Shown: positions 22,163 to 34,302 of the stretch, piece by piece | How positions within the stretch are numbered: the first letter of the stretch is position 1 | How the letters are laid out: every line of letters starts with the position of its first letter | From: Tieghemiomyces parasiticus | Taxonomy: Eukaryota; Kickxellomycota; Dimargaritomycetes; Dimargaritales; Dimargaritaceae | Reading direction: 5' to 3' | DNA length: 51,581 nt | NCBI GenBank assembly: GCA_027575765.1 | Contig: JANBPT010000242.1 | Coordinates: forward strand, 1 to 51,581 | Translations under genes and position numbers: made by a program | Notes under the pieces: generated by a model | What the model was told of the DNA's origin: nothing | The model's input: only the letters and a program-made list of their open reading frames with translations | Databases searched by the model: none

Positions 22163-25100
22163 GACCTGCCACTTACTTTCCCGGGTAGGTACGCATAGGC
22201 AGCCCCGGCATCTTTGGAACTCATGGCAGGATCGGCTTGCCTCAATAGTTGACGGTAAGCTGTACATATGAACGACGCCCAAATTAGGGATAGAATATCA
22301 CCGCTCTCTACAATAAAGGACTACTAAGGAGGGGGGCGGCTTATGCTGCCCCCCTTTCCTGACTTGGCGTGTCCTATTAGGTCCTTTCAACTCAAATGGC
22401 TTGTAGCGACTGACGACCTAAAACGGCTGACGGTTTTGCAAGCACCTATTGCGTAGCGCTAGTAAGTCTAAGGAAGGGGACGGTGCAACAGTAGGCTGGA
22501 AAACACATGATAATTGTCATGTTAAACTTCATTAATTCTCCAGATAATTTGGGCCAGGGTAGGGAGGTGGAACCTCAATGGCCAGACGGGGAGCAACTGG
22601 AAATACCCAGTGAATTTTGATCTAACCTTGGGGAGAAGGGGGGGGGGCGCAAACAGTGGCGGAGAGGTGGCCAGGTACTACATCCTTTCTCAATATTCCA
22701 ATTATCGTTCCAACCAAGCCATTGCGAGCGCCCTGCTTGGCCCGGAGGGGAGTACACAGCACAGCAAGGGAGAAGGGGGTGGGTGGGGGTTGCGGCTTAC
22801 CTTTTTGAAACGCTCGCCAGTTCCACCCTCCTTTCTTCACCAATCGGTGGAAATATAGTAGGGGGAGGGGATGGATGTAGGTTCGGTTAACGACCTTAAT
22901 ATTACCTCTCCAAAAAATATCAACGTAATCATTTCGCCCCCGGATCAAGTCGGGCCTCGCTTTCGTCGTATGACAGTCAACATGGACCGCGATACCTTAG
23001 CCCTGAAACAGCTAGTTCGTCCAGGCTCATATTGGGAACGACTTTGCGCTATAGTGATATCACTATTTTCTGCCAATAACTGGTTGCCGAGTAAAACATG
23101 GACCGTTGGTGTAACGGGCCTGCTGCTCCTTGGCTACTTGCCAATGTCTTACAGCGCGGTCCTAAGTTAACCATTAACAGGAGTCCACATGGCCTCCATT
23201 GAGATATGGGAGATGCCCTCTTTATCCCATTGACAGCGCCAGACCTTCACACACTTGGGATTTTAAGTCAGACGACTACCGCACCGCTACCAAGGGTGAC
23301 ACCTTAGACCAGAACGCTGACCGGCAAGAACCAGGTATGTGGGGAAGCCACGGTCATGTGGGTTACTATAGACCATCGCTACTTACGGCCGCCGGAGGTG
23401 AGGCGGGATCGTGAAGAGCAGGTATTTACCTCTCCCCTATATAACAGCCAATCCAGCTCTTTCTGCTACTTTGTAGACCGCCTACGGTTAGAATTTATGG
23501 ATAAGGGAAGGTAAGACTAGTTTAATTGACCGGCCTTGAACGGTACGGTCCAGGCCTATAGTGGATAGCCAGGCTCTTCTACAGCGCAGCTTTCCTCATG
23601 AAGCGACAATCTTGTCCCCTTCCCGCACACCAGCCCCTTAAAAGGTATGCGATAGTGTAGTCGGTCAGCTGGACGGAAAATTGCCCATGTGCTTTATATT
23701 ACACCTGGGCCCGTCACGTCTAGCGGTAGGAGAACGTAACGGCACAGCTCTCCAGTCATTGAAGCCCTAGATAGCAACAAAATGAATGAACCCCATAGAA
23801 GCGTCTCTGGGGCACCTCATGCTAATTAACAAAAGCTGCTACCCTGAGAGTCCCCACGGTACTTCATGCTCAACGTCGAAGGTCACTATATTGTGCCTCC
23901 CAGCGATGTTATGAAGGGGGAGGAGTGTTACGTCCTACCACGACGCCAAGTTAAAATTAAACAAATGCTTTAGAAATTTACGGTTCCCACTACTTTTTAC
24001 TACCCTTGTCCACAGAACTTACGGGGTGCGCTTCAGTCACCTGAGTACCTTGGTGTTAGCGGCCGAGTATGTAGCTGCAAGTAGGATAAACTTTCATATG
24101 CCAGGGCGCCTAGTGCTATCCGAACATGGTATTAAGTTGGTTGGGCAATGATCGATGGATACAAAGGGAACAATACAACCCAGCGGATTGAGAGGGCCTG
24201 TCACGCATACGGCCAAGGCGTAGGAGTAGGGAGCTCTCAGGGATTCCTTTTAGCTCTTACCCTTAATTGCGGCTTCTCTCATCGCCCGAGTCATCGATAG
24301 CGTACAGTATCACTACATCCATTAGGGCTCCGGTAGGCCCGACGGCCGAACACTCCAGCTCTGACTGGTGCACCATTGGTAGGTTTTCGGGATAGCCCCC
24401 CGTTTACCAACGTACGTGCCTCTGGCACGAATGAGTGATCGTTCGCAATGGTGTCGGCGTACTCTATTGAAGCAACCTGGCACTAACTCCGACGCCATCC
24501 TGCTTTCCTCCACCTCAGTGTAGTTGAAAAATCATGACAGTCACTATTCCCAAGGATCTGGACACTCCGGTTCCGCCCCATAGGTTAGATCCTATCCCAC
24601 CCCCGGCCCCAGCACTCATCCTGCCGGGAAAAAGAATGAGCACGCGTAGTCTGTCAGCAGGAAGTTCGCAGGCCATCCCCATGGTGCTGAAGCCCGGGCC
24701 TATCGTAAAACTTATGGTAAAGGGCGGGTTGCTAAAATAGGGGGGGTTGTATTTCTGACGTAGACAAGGAGAGGAGAGGGGGCATTGCGGATATAGACGA
24801 GATAAAGCGGGGACACGCAATGACACACTTTATCCGACCCCTGTGTTCATAAAACGATAAAACTAGTCGTCGAGTGGAAGGTATATGGCCTAGTGATATG
24901 AGAATATTTGACTGAGAACAATGCCGTAACGTTTTTTGACCGCCAGGTTTATGCATGTCGCACCTGGAAGCATTCTCCCGTTTCTTTCAGAGATTAGGCG
25001 GCCCGAGCGCGTATGAATACGGGGAACAGGGCGTTTCACGCTTCCCAGGGTACTGTGTACCACCACTAGGTACGAAAGTGGTGCCTAATACCCCTTGGTA

Positions 25101-28100
25101 GAAGGTTGATTCGAATGGATTCGTATGGAGCAGCGCGCCTGTGACTACCCGGACCCTCACTTCGAAATGGGTCGTAAACTCCCCTTATTTGCAATTCGGT
25201 ACCCTGAACGACCAACTTGTGATACCTACTCCACGCACTCTCGCCACCAGGCAATTATTCCCTATTACCTCCCCCTATTATCCCACCTTGCCCCCCATCT
25301 AAACGCGACCTGTTAGTTTTATCACATCAAAAAAAAAGAAACCCCCCGGCACTCCCTAGTCTTTTAAATTCACTCTTATCACCATATCGTAATGCTAAAT
25401 TTCTTTCACCTTTAATTTATTATTATGGAACTGCAGTAAGCAGCTGCTTGAGAATCACAATGGCTGCTAAAATAGCCACATCGCTAACCCCAACGCTCGG
25501 GACCACAGTTAGGCTCACAGTCGGGCGATGGCTGCCCAGGGCTCTGCTTAACCTGTTGGGTTGGTAGTTCCATATCGTTAGCTTTGATCCAGAGATATAA
25601 TGTTCTGCTTCCTCTCCACCGGAAGTGGGCGGACTTTGGATCGTCCGCTCATCACTTCTGTACGTCGGAACGACTGGTTGGTTGGATAAAGGTATCAATC
25701 AAAGAGTAGATAGTCTTGATCATAGGAGGCCTGGTCTGGTATCTGCCTTCAGCCCATTTCATGTAAATGAAAAGTCTCCCCCCTCAGGTCCTTAGGAATG
25801 GGTCGGTGGGCAAAGGGTATGCATAGAGACTGCCAGTTATAGCTGAGACACCAGTATCAACCAATGCGGCTATCAGGGAGGTGAGCCGAAGACGAATGAC
25901 GATGAAAATGGGCTACCGGGCGGTATGCAGGAGGGGAGGTGGAGCAATTCTTCTCCGCAAATAGGGGATGGCGAATGACCGCTGTATGAGACTTTGGACT
26001 GCGTACGAAGGGCGTCTATCCGTTATTTTATTTTTAAAATGAGGTGGGGGGGTTGCGGCTAGGCGTGCAGGTTCGCGGCGAAGCGCAAGATTTTCGTCGA
26101 CAAGGGGTTAAATTTTTTGGAGGTGGCAAGGCTACGAGCACTGGCCTTCTCTATATCTGGGCTCCGTCGTTCCCAATTTTCTCCCTAGAAAACCAACCTC
26201 CCACGCTTAGTGTCGGCCTGAGGCGACTCCGGACAGTGGAAGAGGATGGTGCTGAGTAACATCTGTTACCATGAGCTTTCTGGTGAAGGTGGAGGAGTAC
26301 TTTGCCGTAGAACCCGTGGCCTGGCCGGCATGTGCTCAGAAGCTGGTTGACTAAAGTGTCATCCTTAACTGGCGAAACTTTGACTGTGGCCTAGCTGCGG
26401 GTGGGGGGACTATACGAACCTAGGTTGACCAGGTAGGTGACGTTTGGCTCAATCCCAGTTGATGCAGCAGACCTTTGGGGTTCCTATGGTTCGCCTCCCC
26501 ATGCTGAATAACAAATGACTGAGGGCCTCGTTCTTACTTGGCGGCCTAGAGCCGTAGGGAGGAACTTTGCAGAATGGCAGCAGGTAAGTCTCGGATAGAG
26601 CATTCCCACGTTCATATATACTCTACTCTATCGACCGGACACCTTATATGGTACTCTAGGCTAGTTCTGGAAACGATGTGCGTTGTGCCACTTGATTTGG
26701 ACGACTACTCGAGGAATGGGAAAATGGGACAGTACAGAGTGGGCCTTCGGTCGAGGAGTTGGTACGGAGGCCAACTCAACCATCCTGTCCATTATGTCCT
26801 TCAATACACATTATTCTGAGCGACACGCCTACACCGACCCCCTTCTCTTTCATGTTCGGGGTTCTTTATGGTCAAGGAAGACCTCAGGCACCGTTCCTCT
26901 CCTGCTATCACCCTTTACTACAATGGGCTTCTATAGACTTAATCACAAACCCTCGAATACGACATGTGTCACCAAACGTTACGTTATGAACGCCAATCAT
27001 GAAGAAATCGCGTATCGTATTTTCTGAATGGAGGAACCAAGCGCCCCGTTACGAAAAGGACCTAGATGTGGAACTATGTCGTTAATAGACACTTGAATGG
27101 TGACAGTGAGGACATCCCATAGACAGCTTAAATAGCTGGCAATGCGTTAATCAACGAAAGCGATTGAGATCGTCAAGGCTGGGGATTGGTCGTAGCACGA
27201 CGCCACGACAAGAGGTGACGACAGGGTGAGAAGGGTAGTCCTCGGGATACAGTCAGCCTCGGAAAACATACGGAAATTGACGCACGTAATCACCAAAGTG
27301 ATATTTTTGGGAGATTCCCCCGTGGAAATATCGGGCAGGCCTGCTACCGTGTCCCCCTTTAGATGGTGACGACCGAAGGCCATTGGTTAGGCGAGGGTCA
27401 AGGGATTAGAGAGAAGAGCAAGCGATTCGTAGGCGATCCTTACGAGCATCGACAAACGGTCGGGCCACGATCGGTGGGCAGAGCACGACGCTTTACTATT
27501 GACACTGCCCGAACGCCCCAGGGAAATCTAGGAACCACGGCCAGGCTGGTGAGGATGCAAGTCGTTGGTTTGAACGAAAAAAAACACCAGTTGCTATTAT
27601 GAGGAGAGGAGGAGGACTTGGTTGAAGACTATCGGACGATTGCGGGGCTCCAATTTGCGACAGTCACTAGAGAGAGTAGATGGGCGCGGGTTTTGATGTG
27701 TCCAATGGAAGGAGCGGAGACGAGGTGGACGTCATTCAAAGGTGCGGAGCGTTGGGTCAGATCGCCCGACCCAACCTATCCGCTCGCCGCTCCGCCTTTT
27801 CTCCTATATATTTCTCTCCCTGCCTCTCTTCTCTTGCGCTCCATAGTCGGGCTACCATCGACTCCTCCCGAAGGCTGACAGGGTCCCATACGCCAAACCC
27901 CGACGGGCATCACTGAACAAACCAACGGGTGGGTAGGGAGGCAAGGGTGGCCGCCGATCAACCGGCCTGGTCATCGTACACTCCACTGGTCCTTTTCCAC
28001 TGTGGAACAAGGGAAGGATGCTTACAGCTGCACCAGGTCTTCGGGTGGCAGAGGATATCCCCAATTAGGTCGATCTGGCGAGAAAGCGGGAAAAGGGGGT

Positions 28101-29158
28101 GGTGGAGCTGGAAGGAATCGTGGTGAAGGTAAACTAGGGACTGATGTGGAAATTGGCCGCTTTATCGGATAGCCCGCCGAGGATGGGGCAGCTTTAGGCA
28201 GGATAGAGAGGGTGGGTTAAGCTTAAGAGACCGGCCAACTAACCGATACTATATTCTCTGGGCAGCCCATAACCCCTTCACTCGCTATTCCACGGTGACC
28301 CGGATAAATGAAGAGTCTATGGGTGATACATACCAAGGTTGCCATAGTTACACGGTTATTTTTGACCATTAACCCAATTTCGCCATACAAGTGGCAGCTC
28401 TGCCATTCGCCTACATCAGCCGTGGGCACTAGGAATAAACATGGGTATCAAATTGACACCAAGCTATCGCATCCCCATATCCTTGACTATTGGCACCATG
28501 GCCCCCTTTTTTTCCATCCCTTGAGCCACCTACTCCCACTCCCTACCCCTCCGGCCACCTAGTCCTAATTCGTATAGATTAGCAAGGGAGGCTGATCCCT
28601 CACCCTCCACTCCCCGTCGCCTCGCTTTAATATCCACCGCCCTGTCCTTACTACCACCGCCGTCACGACCACGGCTTCCAATCCATTCATCTCCACCCGC
28701 CTGGGTTCCATATCGCAGGGTGAAACCAGACCGGCGTCTGGGGCCTGCACCAAATTGTATTGTAAGTGTGGCCCCTCATAGGTAACCAACGTAATGGAGT
28801 CAGATTGTGCAACCCATGCAGCGACACAGCCGCCTTACAGGGTTAGGTGCGAGTCAGCTGCACAGGGCCCGCCAGGCCAAACAGAACCTGCGGTTCCTGG
28901 GGGCGCGTCGACCCAAAAGGAATTAAAGTGTATGATCTAGGCACGCGGTGCCGTGTGGAGTGGGGGACCCTGGTGTAGAGAGAGTCCCGACTGCTGGATT
29001 GGCCCAAACGGGAGCCAACCGATCTTCGACCCCACCATCATGGCCAACCTCCTGCCTTGGCTCGCATCCGAGCGCCAATGGTGGGCGGTGGGGTCTGCAA
29101 AGGTGATTGACCACTTCACTACCGTAACTTATACCCGTTCCCCTATACCCTTCTTATG

Positions 29159-29174
29159 CACACACACACACACA
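29159..29174 (+). repeat. (CA)n microsatellite
   Basis: Eight CA units upstream of the HMG genes. Confidence 0.9.
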
Positions 29175-29339
29175 GGCACAAGCCTGTCTGCCACCACGGT
29201 GATAGGGGCGATATGAAGCAAGAGATAAGGTAATGGCAGATAAGTGACTTGGGCAACACCGCACGGTGCAAGCGGGGCGGTGGGGACGCTCGATTCCCTA
29301 GTCCTGTGGGCCGTCAGGCGACCCTTCAAGTCTGGCATT

Positions 29340-30175
29340 AGCGTGGCGCAGCCTCCCCCTCCTCCCCTGTCCATCTTGTTTACCTTCCATCCTGCCACCA
29401 CCCTCCATACCCCCGTTTGCAGCCACCCATCACGGATGCCATGCCGGACCCACCACCCCCATACCCCGCCTTGCCCTACCTATTCAACATCACCCTCCCT
29501 ACAATCGACATCACTTTATTCATTATATGAAAGTCCTTATCCCCGACCAGCCGATACGATTGGTAGTGTCGATCCGACCGTTACATCCTGCGTCCTCCTG
29601 CTTTTCCACTGCTCTTCCCCACCCCCTCCCCTTTTTCTCCTTCGCCGGACCATCAAACTGCCGCGGCACATCCACTGTAACCTTATAAAAAAGCATCGTC
29701 CCCCCACTCACTTTTGACCATTCAAATTCTGTGAACTACTCCTCTCCTCCGCCAGATTTTTCTATCCCACCCTCTCACTCCTCTATCCTTAACCTTATCG
29801 CCCGTTCTGCTCCATCGCGTTTGCAAAGCCGCCTTTAGTCTCTTCGCCGTCGCCCTTATAGTCCTGCCATTATCTCATTACTCGGGATTCCTGCATTGTA
29901 TTTTTCGCCCTCACTGCTTCTAGTGGCTTACTTACGGTCGTTTGCATTGTAGTATTACGCGGTTCCTTCGCTTTCGCTGACTCCTTCTTCGAAGGCTTCA
30001 CTTAGCCCTACTTTCTAATTGCAGCTGGTGTGAGCTCTCGTTACCTTTCTTGGCTTTCCCGTCTCCCACGCTTGGTCGGATAAATACCGGCTGCCCGCTT
30101 TGACCACCCGTGCCGCACGTATCCCCTTGTCGCCTCCTTTTGTTATATATATCTACCGTTACGGAGACCTGCACG
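29340..30175 (+). promoter_or_regulatory. Long pyrimidine-rich upstream region of HMG gene 1
   Basis: The plus strand is dominated by C and T for about 800 nt up to the start codon of the first HMG gene. Such tracts are common in promoters and leaders of strongly regulated fungal genes; a role here is inferred. A similar but weaker tract lies at 32540-33021 before the second HMG gene. Confidence 0.5.
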
Positions 30176-31681
30176 ATGACCTCGCACTACACCGGATACT
30201 ACGGTGCCTCCATGGGCCAATCACGGTCCAGTGAGGAGTTTGCTGCTATGGCCTATGGCGAGGAGAACCACCTTGAGGACCTGTCGCACCATCTACCGCA
30301 GCCTAACCAGGTTATGCACAGCCAGCCTAACGACCTCATGCAGTCGCACTACTCCCTCCCAGCCCAGTCGGAGTTCCCACCGCACTTTAACTGTCAGTCC
30401 AACCCGCACTCCATAGCCTACAGTCTGCCGAGCGACCAAGGCGGCTACCCCGGTTACTATCCGGCCCAGAGCTCGGGGTACCCTCCGGTGGCCACTCACG
30501 ACCCGTTCGCTCATATGACCTCCGATTATCCGGGTGCTATGGGCATGGGAGGTGGAGCGATGCGTGCCAAGGCCAAGCCAAAGGAGCCCAAGATTGGTCG
30601 TCCGCACAACAGCTTCATCCTGTACCGCCGCGACAAGCAGAAGGAGATTGTACGTGACAATCCGAATCTCAACCAAAAGTTCGTGTCCAAAAAGGTTGGC
30701 GAGATGTGGAAGAACGAGTCCAAAGAGGTTAAGGAACACTACGCCCGCCTCGCCGAGATCGAGAAGCAGGAGCACAAGAAGCGGCATCCAGATTACCGTT
30801 ACAATCCACGCCGTACCGACCGCACCAAGAAGAAGCAAGACTCGTTCGACCGCGAGCTCTCCGCCGGACCCTTCGACCCAGCCATGGCTGCCCACAATTC
30901 GTACTACTTGAATCACCACAGCGCTGCCCACCACCCGCACCACGGCAGCGATGTGGTGCCCAGTTTCTACCCGGTTCCAGCCTATGGCACCCCATCCATG
31001 GCCGGTTACCCGCAACCCGCCGCCGATTTCATGAGCCACCGCCCTACTGTCGGAAGCGGCCACTACAACCGCAGCCAGTCCCTCGCCCCGCTCCCCTCAG
31101 GCGCCTCGGCATCCTCACCGCTGCTCAACGGTGCCAGCAATCCGCGCGCCCGCCGTCTGTCGACCAACGACGTCTTCATTGACCTCATCCAGCGGCTGCC
31201 CGACATCCCCGGTCCCACTGACTACAATACCATGTCTGCGACTCATCATCAGCAGCGCTATACCGAGCCCCCACAGAGCATCACTACTGCTGACTCCGGG
31301 TACAACTCATTCGTTACCGAGTGGGACCAGGCTACCGCCATCCAAGACCTCGGTGACAATCGGTCCTCTTCCGTCGCATCTAGTGGCGACAGTCAAATCA
31401 AGTACAGCAACGGTGGCAGCCCTCAGGATGTCCAGAGGTCGTTCGACGGCACCTACCATATGAATCCCGCCCAGGGGTCCCTGCTTCCTTCCGACTCATC
31501 GGACCTCTCCCACTCCAGCGACGCTACTGCCGGTACTAGTGCCACGGCCGTGCCTGGTCCCGCTGCCACCTCATTTCCGGAGTCTACCAGCGGCCTCCAG
31601 TTCGCTAGCGACTCGAACGCTACTTACTCCATTCCGCCGTACCTAGCCAATTACCCTACCACCAACTCCACTGGCTTGTAA
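30176..31681 (+). CDS. HMG-box transcription factor 1 (mating-type-like box), intronless
   Basis: 501 aa with one HMG box at about residues 142-212, beginning RPHNSFILYRRDKQKEI and ending EHKKRHPDYRYNPR. The R-P-x-N-x-F-I-x-Y-R start, MWKNES core and HPDYRYNPR end are typical of the fungal MATA-HMG class (MAT1-2-1, Ste11, zygomycete SexM/SexP) rather than of non-specific HMGB proteins. A basic RRTDRTKKK run follows and may be a nuclear localisation signal. Flanks are Tyr/Pro/Ser/His/Gln-rich and probably disordered; a short motif near residue 380 (GYNSFVTEWDQ) is shared with the second gene. The start at 30176 (CACGATGACC) is the first ATG in a frame that opens upstream without one. No intron is needed, unlike most neighbours. 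DNA binding is expected from the family; a role in sex is inference. Confidence 0.9.
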   Translation: MTSHYTGYYGASMGQSRSSEEFAAMAYGEENHLEDLSHHLPQPNQVMHSQPNDLMQSHYSLPAQSEFPPHFNCQSNPHSIAYSLPSDQGGYPGYYPAQSSGYPPVATHDPFAHMTSDYPGAMGMGGGAMRAKAKPKEPKIGRPHNSFILYRRDKQKEIVRDNPNLNQKFVSKKVGEMWKNESKEVKEHYARLAEIEKQEHKKRHPDYRYNPRRTDRTKKKQDSFDRELSAGPFDPAMAAHNSYYLNHHSAAHHPHHGSDVVPSFYPVPAYGTPSMAGYPQPAADFMSHRPTVGSGHYNRSQSLAPLPSGASASSPLLNGASNPRARRLSTNDVFIDLIQRLPDIPGPTDYNTMSATHHQQRYTEPPQSITTADSGYNSFVTEWDQATAIQDLGDNRSSSVASSGDSQIKYSNGGSPQDVQRSFDGTYHMNPAQGSLLPSDSSDLSHSSDATAGTSATAVPGPAATSFPESTSGLQFASDSNATYSIPPYLANYPTTNSTGL

Positions 31682-33021
31682 TCTGTTGTATTTTCTACAC
31701 CAAGCCTCTCTGTATTCCCACCCCCAACCACCACTACCCTATCCACCATAACCTGTCATTTACACTTCACGGAGCGTGACTCTCATCCCATTACGGTCAC
31801 TACACCTCACATTTCACTTCTTGTAACAGCCATACGTTTATATGTTTATTTTCCCTGGATGTATATAATAACCAATATCCTTAGTTCCATGACCTTTAAG
31901 ATATGCGAAACCCAAATGACGTCTAGATTGTGTGCAGTCGGGCGGATTTCACTTCCTACCTTGGTCGTACCGTCATAATTTACAAGAGCCGCCAAGTCCG
32001 TTTTATTATCGGTCAAGGCACTTTCACATGCCACCTATGCTATTTAGAACTTTACCTATTAGGTACTAAACTACAGTCAGACTTTATAATGGTTGGATTA
32101 TCCACTTCTACTAATCGGTGTCTCCCCTGCATCTCAATCTGTACCTCCTCCTAAGCTGCGTGGCGGCAGGTACCCCGCAAAGTTGTTATACATCGATCTG
32201 TGGCTAGGAAACCGGCTTTCTTCCCAGTGCTTACGGATCCATTGACTGAGCCGCCCCCGTTACACCACAGTATAAAATTTATAGCGACATGTATGAGAGG
32301 CGTAATAACTAGCCTCCGTATTAGAACAGGATACACCTGACTCCCAACCAGCCCCCCCTTTTACATCCTTCCAATTATATTATTGGAGAGAGGCACCTTA
32401 GCTTTTCACAAAAGCTAATAACGGTACGAATATTGGCACTCACGGGCTTGTTCTTTGTTTAGCTACATTAACCGTTCCTTATATCCTAGCAGGGTTGGGT
32501 TTGAAAGGCTAGTTCATGGATTGATATAGATTTTAAAGTGGTGCAGCCATGTCACACTTACCCTTCTTTACCTTGACTTTCCGTTCAGCCACTGCTGCCC
32601 TCTTTTCTTTCCTTTTATGTTCACTTCCTGGGCCTTATTCACTTTGTTATCTACTACCAGCAAAGTCGCCACAACTACTTCATGCCAGCCTTTGTCCCTG
32701 TTTGCCACCTAACGTACCAGGAGTGTTGCTACCATTGTATTGTCCTGTATTACAGGCTGTCGTTTGATCCTCTCGTTCAGACTAATATTTCCATTCTTAT
32801 TTCCGAGCTCCTTAAAAGCTGCCGGGCCACGCTCCCCTCCAATAATTCGGTCATCGCAGACACCACTAGTTTCTGTATTTTCTTTTTCCTCAAACTCCTC
32901 TTGTAACCCTTGACATCCTCATCTTTACATATTACCGCCCATCCTGCTTCTCTACGGTCACGATTTCAATTTGAGTCCCGCTGTTCCCCTCTTTCCATTG
33001 ACCGTCACTGTAACCTGCACC
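31682..33021. other. Spacer between the two HMG genes
   Basis: 1.34 kb with no recognisable gene. The last 480 nt are C/T-rich on the plus strand, like the leader of gene 1. Just before each start codon is a similar block resembling ACCGTxAC...ACCTGCAC followed by ATG. Confidence 0.5.
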
Positions 33022-34302
33022 ATGGAATCCTATCGGGCCGATTTAAACGATGTCCTTCTGGGTAAATTACAAGCGGCCGAACAGCTCCCCAGTATAGACA
33101 ATAATGGGGGGCGGCGACCGGACAATCTAACGGCCCTCAGAATGCTGTACAATCGGGCCCTTTCAAGTCGGCCAACAACCTCCTTGAATATGTCCTATTC
33201 TCAGATAGCCCAAGCTTCCAATTTTCCGATGCATCCTAGCTACTCGCTCCATCCGCACCCCGTTGTCTACGACGTACCTAACACTCTGGTCAACTATGCT
33301 AGTTACTATCCCGACCAGAGCTCGGAGTACCCTTCAGCGCCTTCGCAAAACCTGCTTTCCCGTAAACACCACAACGTCCCGGGAGCCATGGATGTCGAAA
33401 TGGGAGGTACCAAGCTTGCCAAGACCAAGGAGCCCAAGGTTGGCCGTCCACCCAACAAATTCATGATATACCGTTGTGATAAGCAGAAGGAGGTTGCACG
33501 CAATAACCCGACCCTAAACCAAAAATATATATCCCAACTAATAGGTAAAATGTGGGTGAACGAGGCCAAGGAGATCAAGGAACACTACACCCGCCTCGCT
33601 GATATTGGGCGGCGGGAGCACAAGAAGCGGCACCCCAATTACCGCTACAACCCACGCTGTTATAAAAAGAAGTACGCTCTGATGCCGACCGGAGCGTTGG
33701 TCGACCCATTAAACTCGTCTAGTGTGCACTCCCGAGGTGCCCATGGGTACCTATACAATGGTGATAGTATGACGTCCGCCTTCTATCCGGCACCGGCCTA
33801 CACCATACCGTCCATGGCCAGCACTCCGCCACCTTCGGCAGACTTAAAGAGGCCCTCTCCGGCTGTAGACCATAGCAGCTACACTATTACACAGCCACTC
33901 ACCCTGCTCCCTCCAGGAATTTCACCGTCTTCTGCCGTGCAAACAGGAATAGGTAACTCGGATGCAGGTTCTCTATTTACCAATGTCGACCCAGCTAACG
34001 TGGTTCGACAGTCACTTGCGAACCCTGGTCCCATCAGCGATACCCCCTCCGATTGGTTAGGCGTTCAAACCGCCACGCATGGATCGCAACCGTGCGTCGA
34101 GTCGCTGCAAGGTATGACCGTGTTCGACCGTGAGTACAACTTGTTCGTCTCCCAGTGGGACTACCATATTGTCAAACGGGGCGATAAGAAAAGCCAGATC
34201 CCTTCAATCATGCCCGGTGAAAACGACCGAAGTATACACAAGAACCCTGAAGGGTTGCAGTACGCGGTTGATGGCGCCCTCTCGCAACTACACCAGCATT
34301 GA
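33022..34302 (+). CDS. HMG-box transcription factor 2, diverged tandem paralogue
   Basis: 426 aa, intronless, same orientation as HMG gene 1. The HMG box again starts at residue 142 (RPPNKFMIYRCDKQKEV) and ends REHKKRHPNYRYNPR; about 47 of 71 box positions equal gene 1 by eye. Paralogy extends beyond the box: YYPDQSSEYPS matches YYPAQSSGYPP, PGAM and KEPKVGRP are shared, and EYNLFVSQWDYH matches the GYNSFVTEWDQ motif. It has diverged in the DNA-contacting helix 1 (an Arg became Cys) and lost part of the basic tail (CYKKKY instead of RRTDRTKKK). The N-terminal 60 residues (MESYRADLNDVLLGKLQAAE) differ from gene 1. ATG context is CACCATGG. The frame is intact, so it is probably expressed. Confidence 0.88.
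   Translation: MESYRADLNDVLLGKLQAAEQLPSIDNNGGRRPDNLTALRMLYNRALSSRPTTSLNMSYSQIAQASNFPMHPSYSLHPHPVVYDVPNTLVNYASYYPDQSSEYPSAPSQNLLSRKHHNVPGAMDVEMGGTKLAKTKEPKVGRPPNKFMIYRCDKQKEVARNNPTLNQKYISQLIGKMWVNEAKEIKEHYTRLADIGRREHKKRHPNYRYNPRCYKKKYALMPTGALVDPLNSSSVHSRGAHGYLYNGDSMTSAFYPAPAYTIPSMASTPPPSADLKRPSPAVDHSSYTITQPLTLLPPGISPSSAVQTGIGNSDAGSLFTNVDPANVVRQSLANPGPISDTPSDWLGVQTATHGSQPCVESLQGMTVFDREYNLFVSQWDYHIVKRGDKKSQIPSIMPGENDRSIHKNPEGLQYAVDGALSQLHQH

Larger units (their letters stand above)
22163..30175. other. 8 kb gene-poor region upstream of the HMG genes
   Basis: No recognisable gene in about 8 kb, the largest gap in the window. Open frames above 70 codons occur (22871-23170, 24534-24740, 26683-27027, 27618-27916) but overlap in several frames and show no domain. 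The 24534-24740 frame shares an 18-nt match with U2SURP (see findings). From about 29340 to 30175 the plus strand becomes strongly pyrimidine-rich, which looks like the promoter and leader of the first HMG gene. Confidence 0.45.

Noticed and set aside
30293..31063. 256-codon open frame antisense to HMG gene 1
   Set aside because: It is a shadow of the biased codon use of the HMG gene; its composition (Val/Arg/Gly-rich) has no domain.
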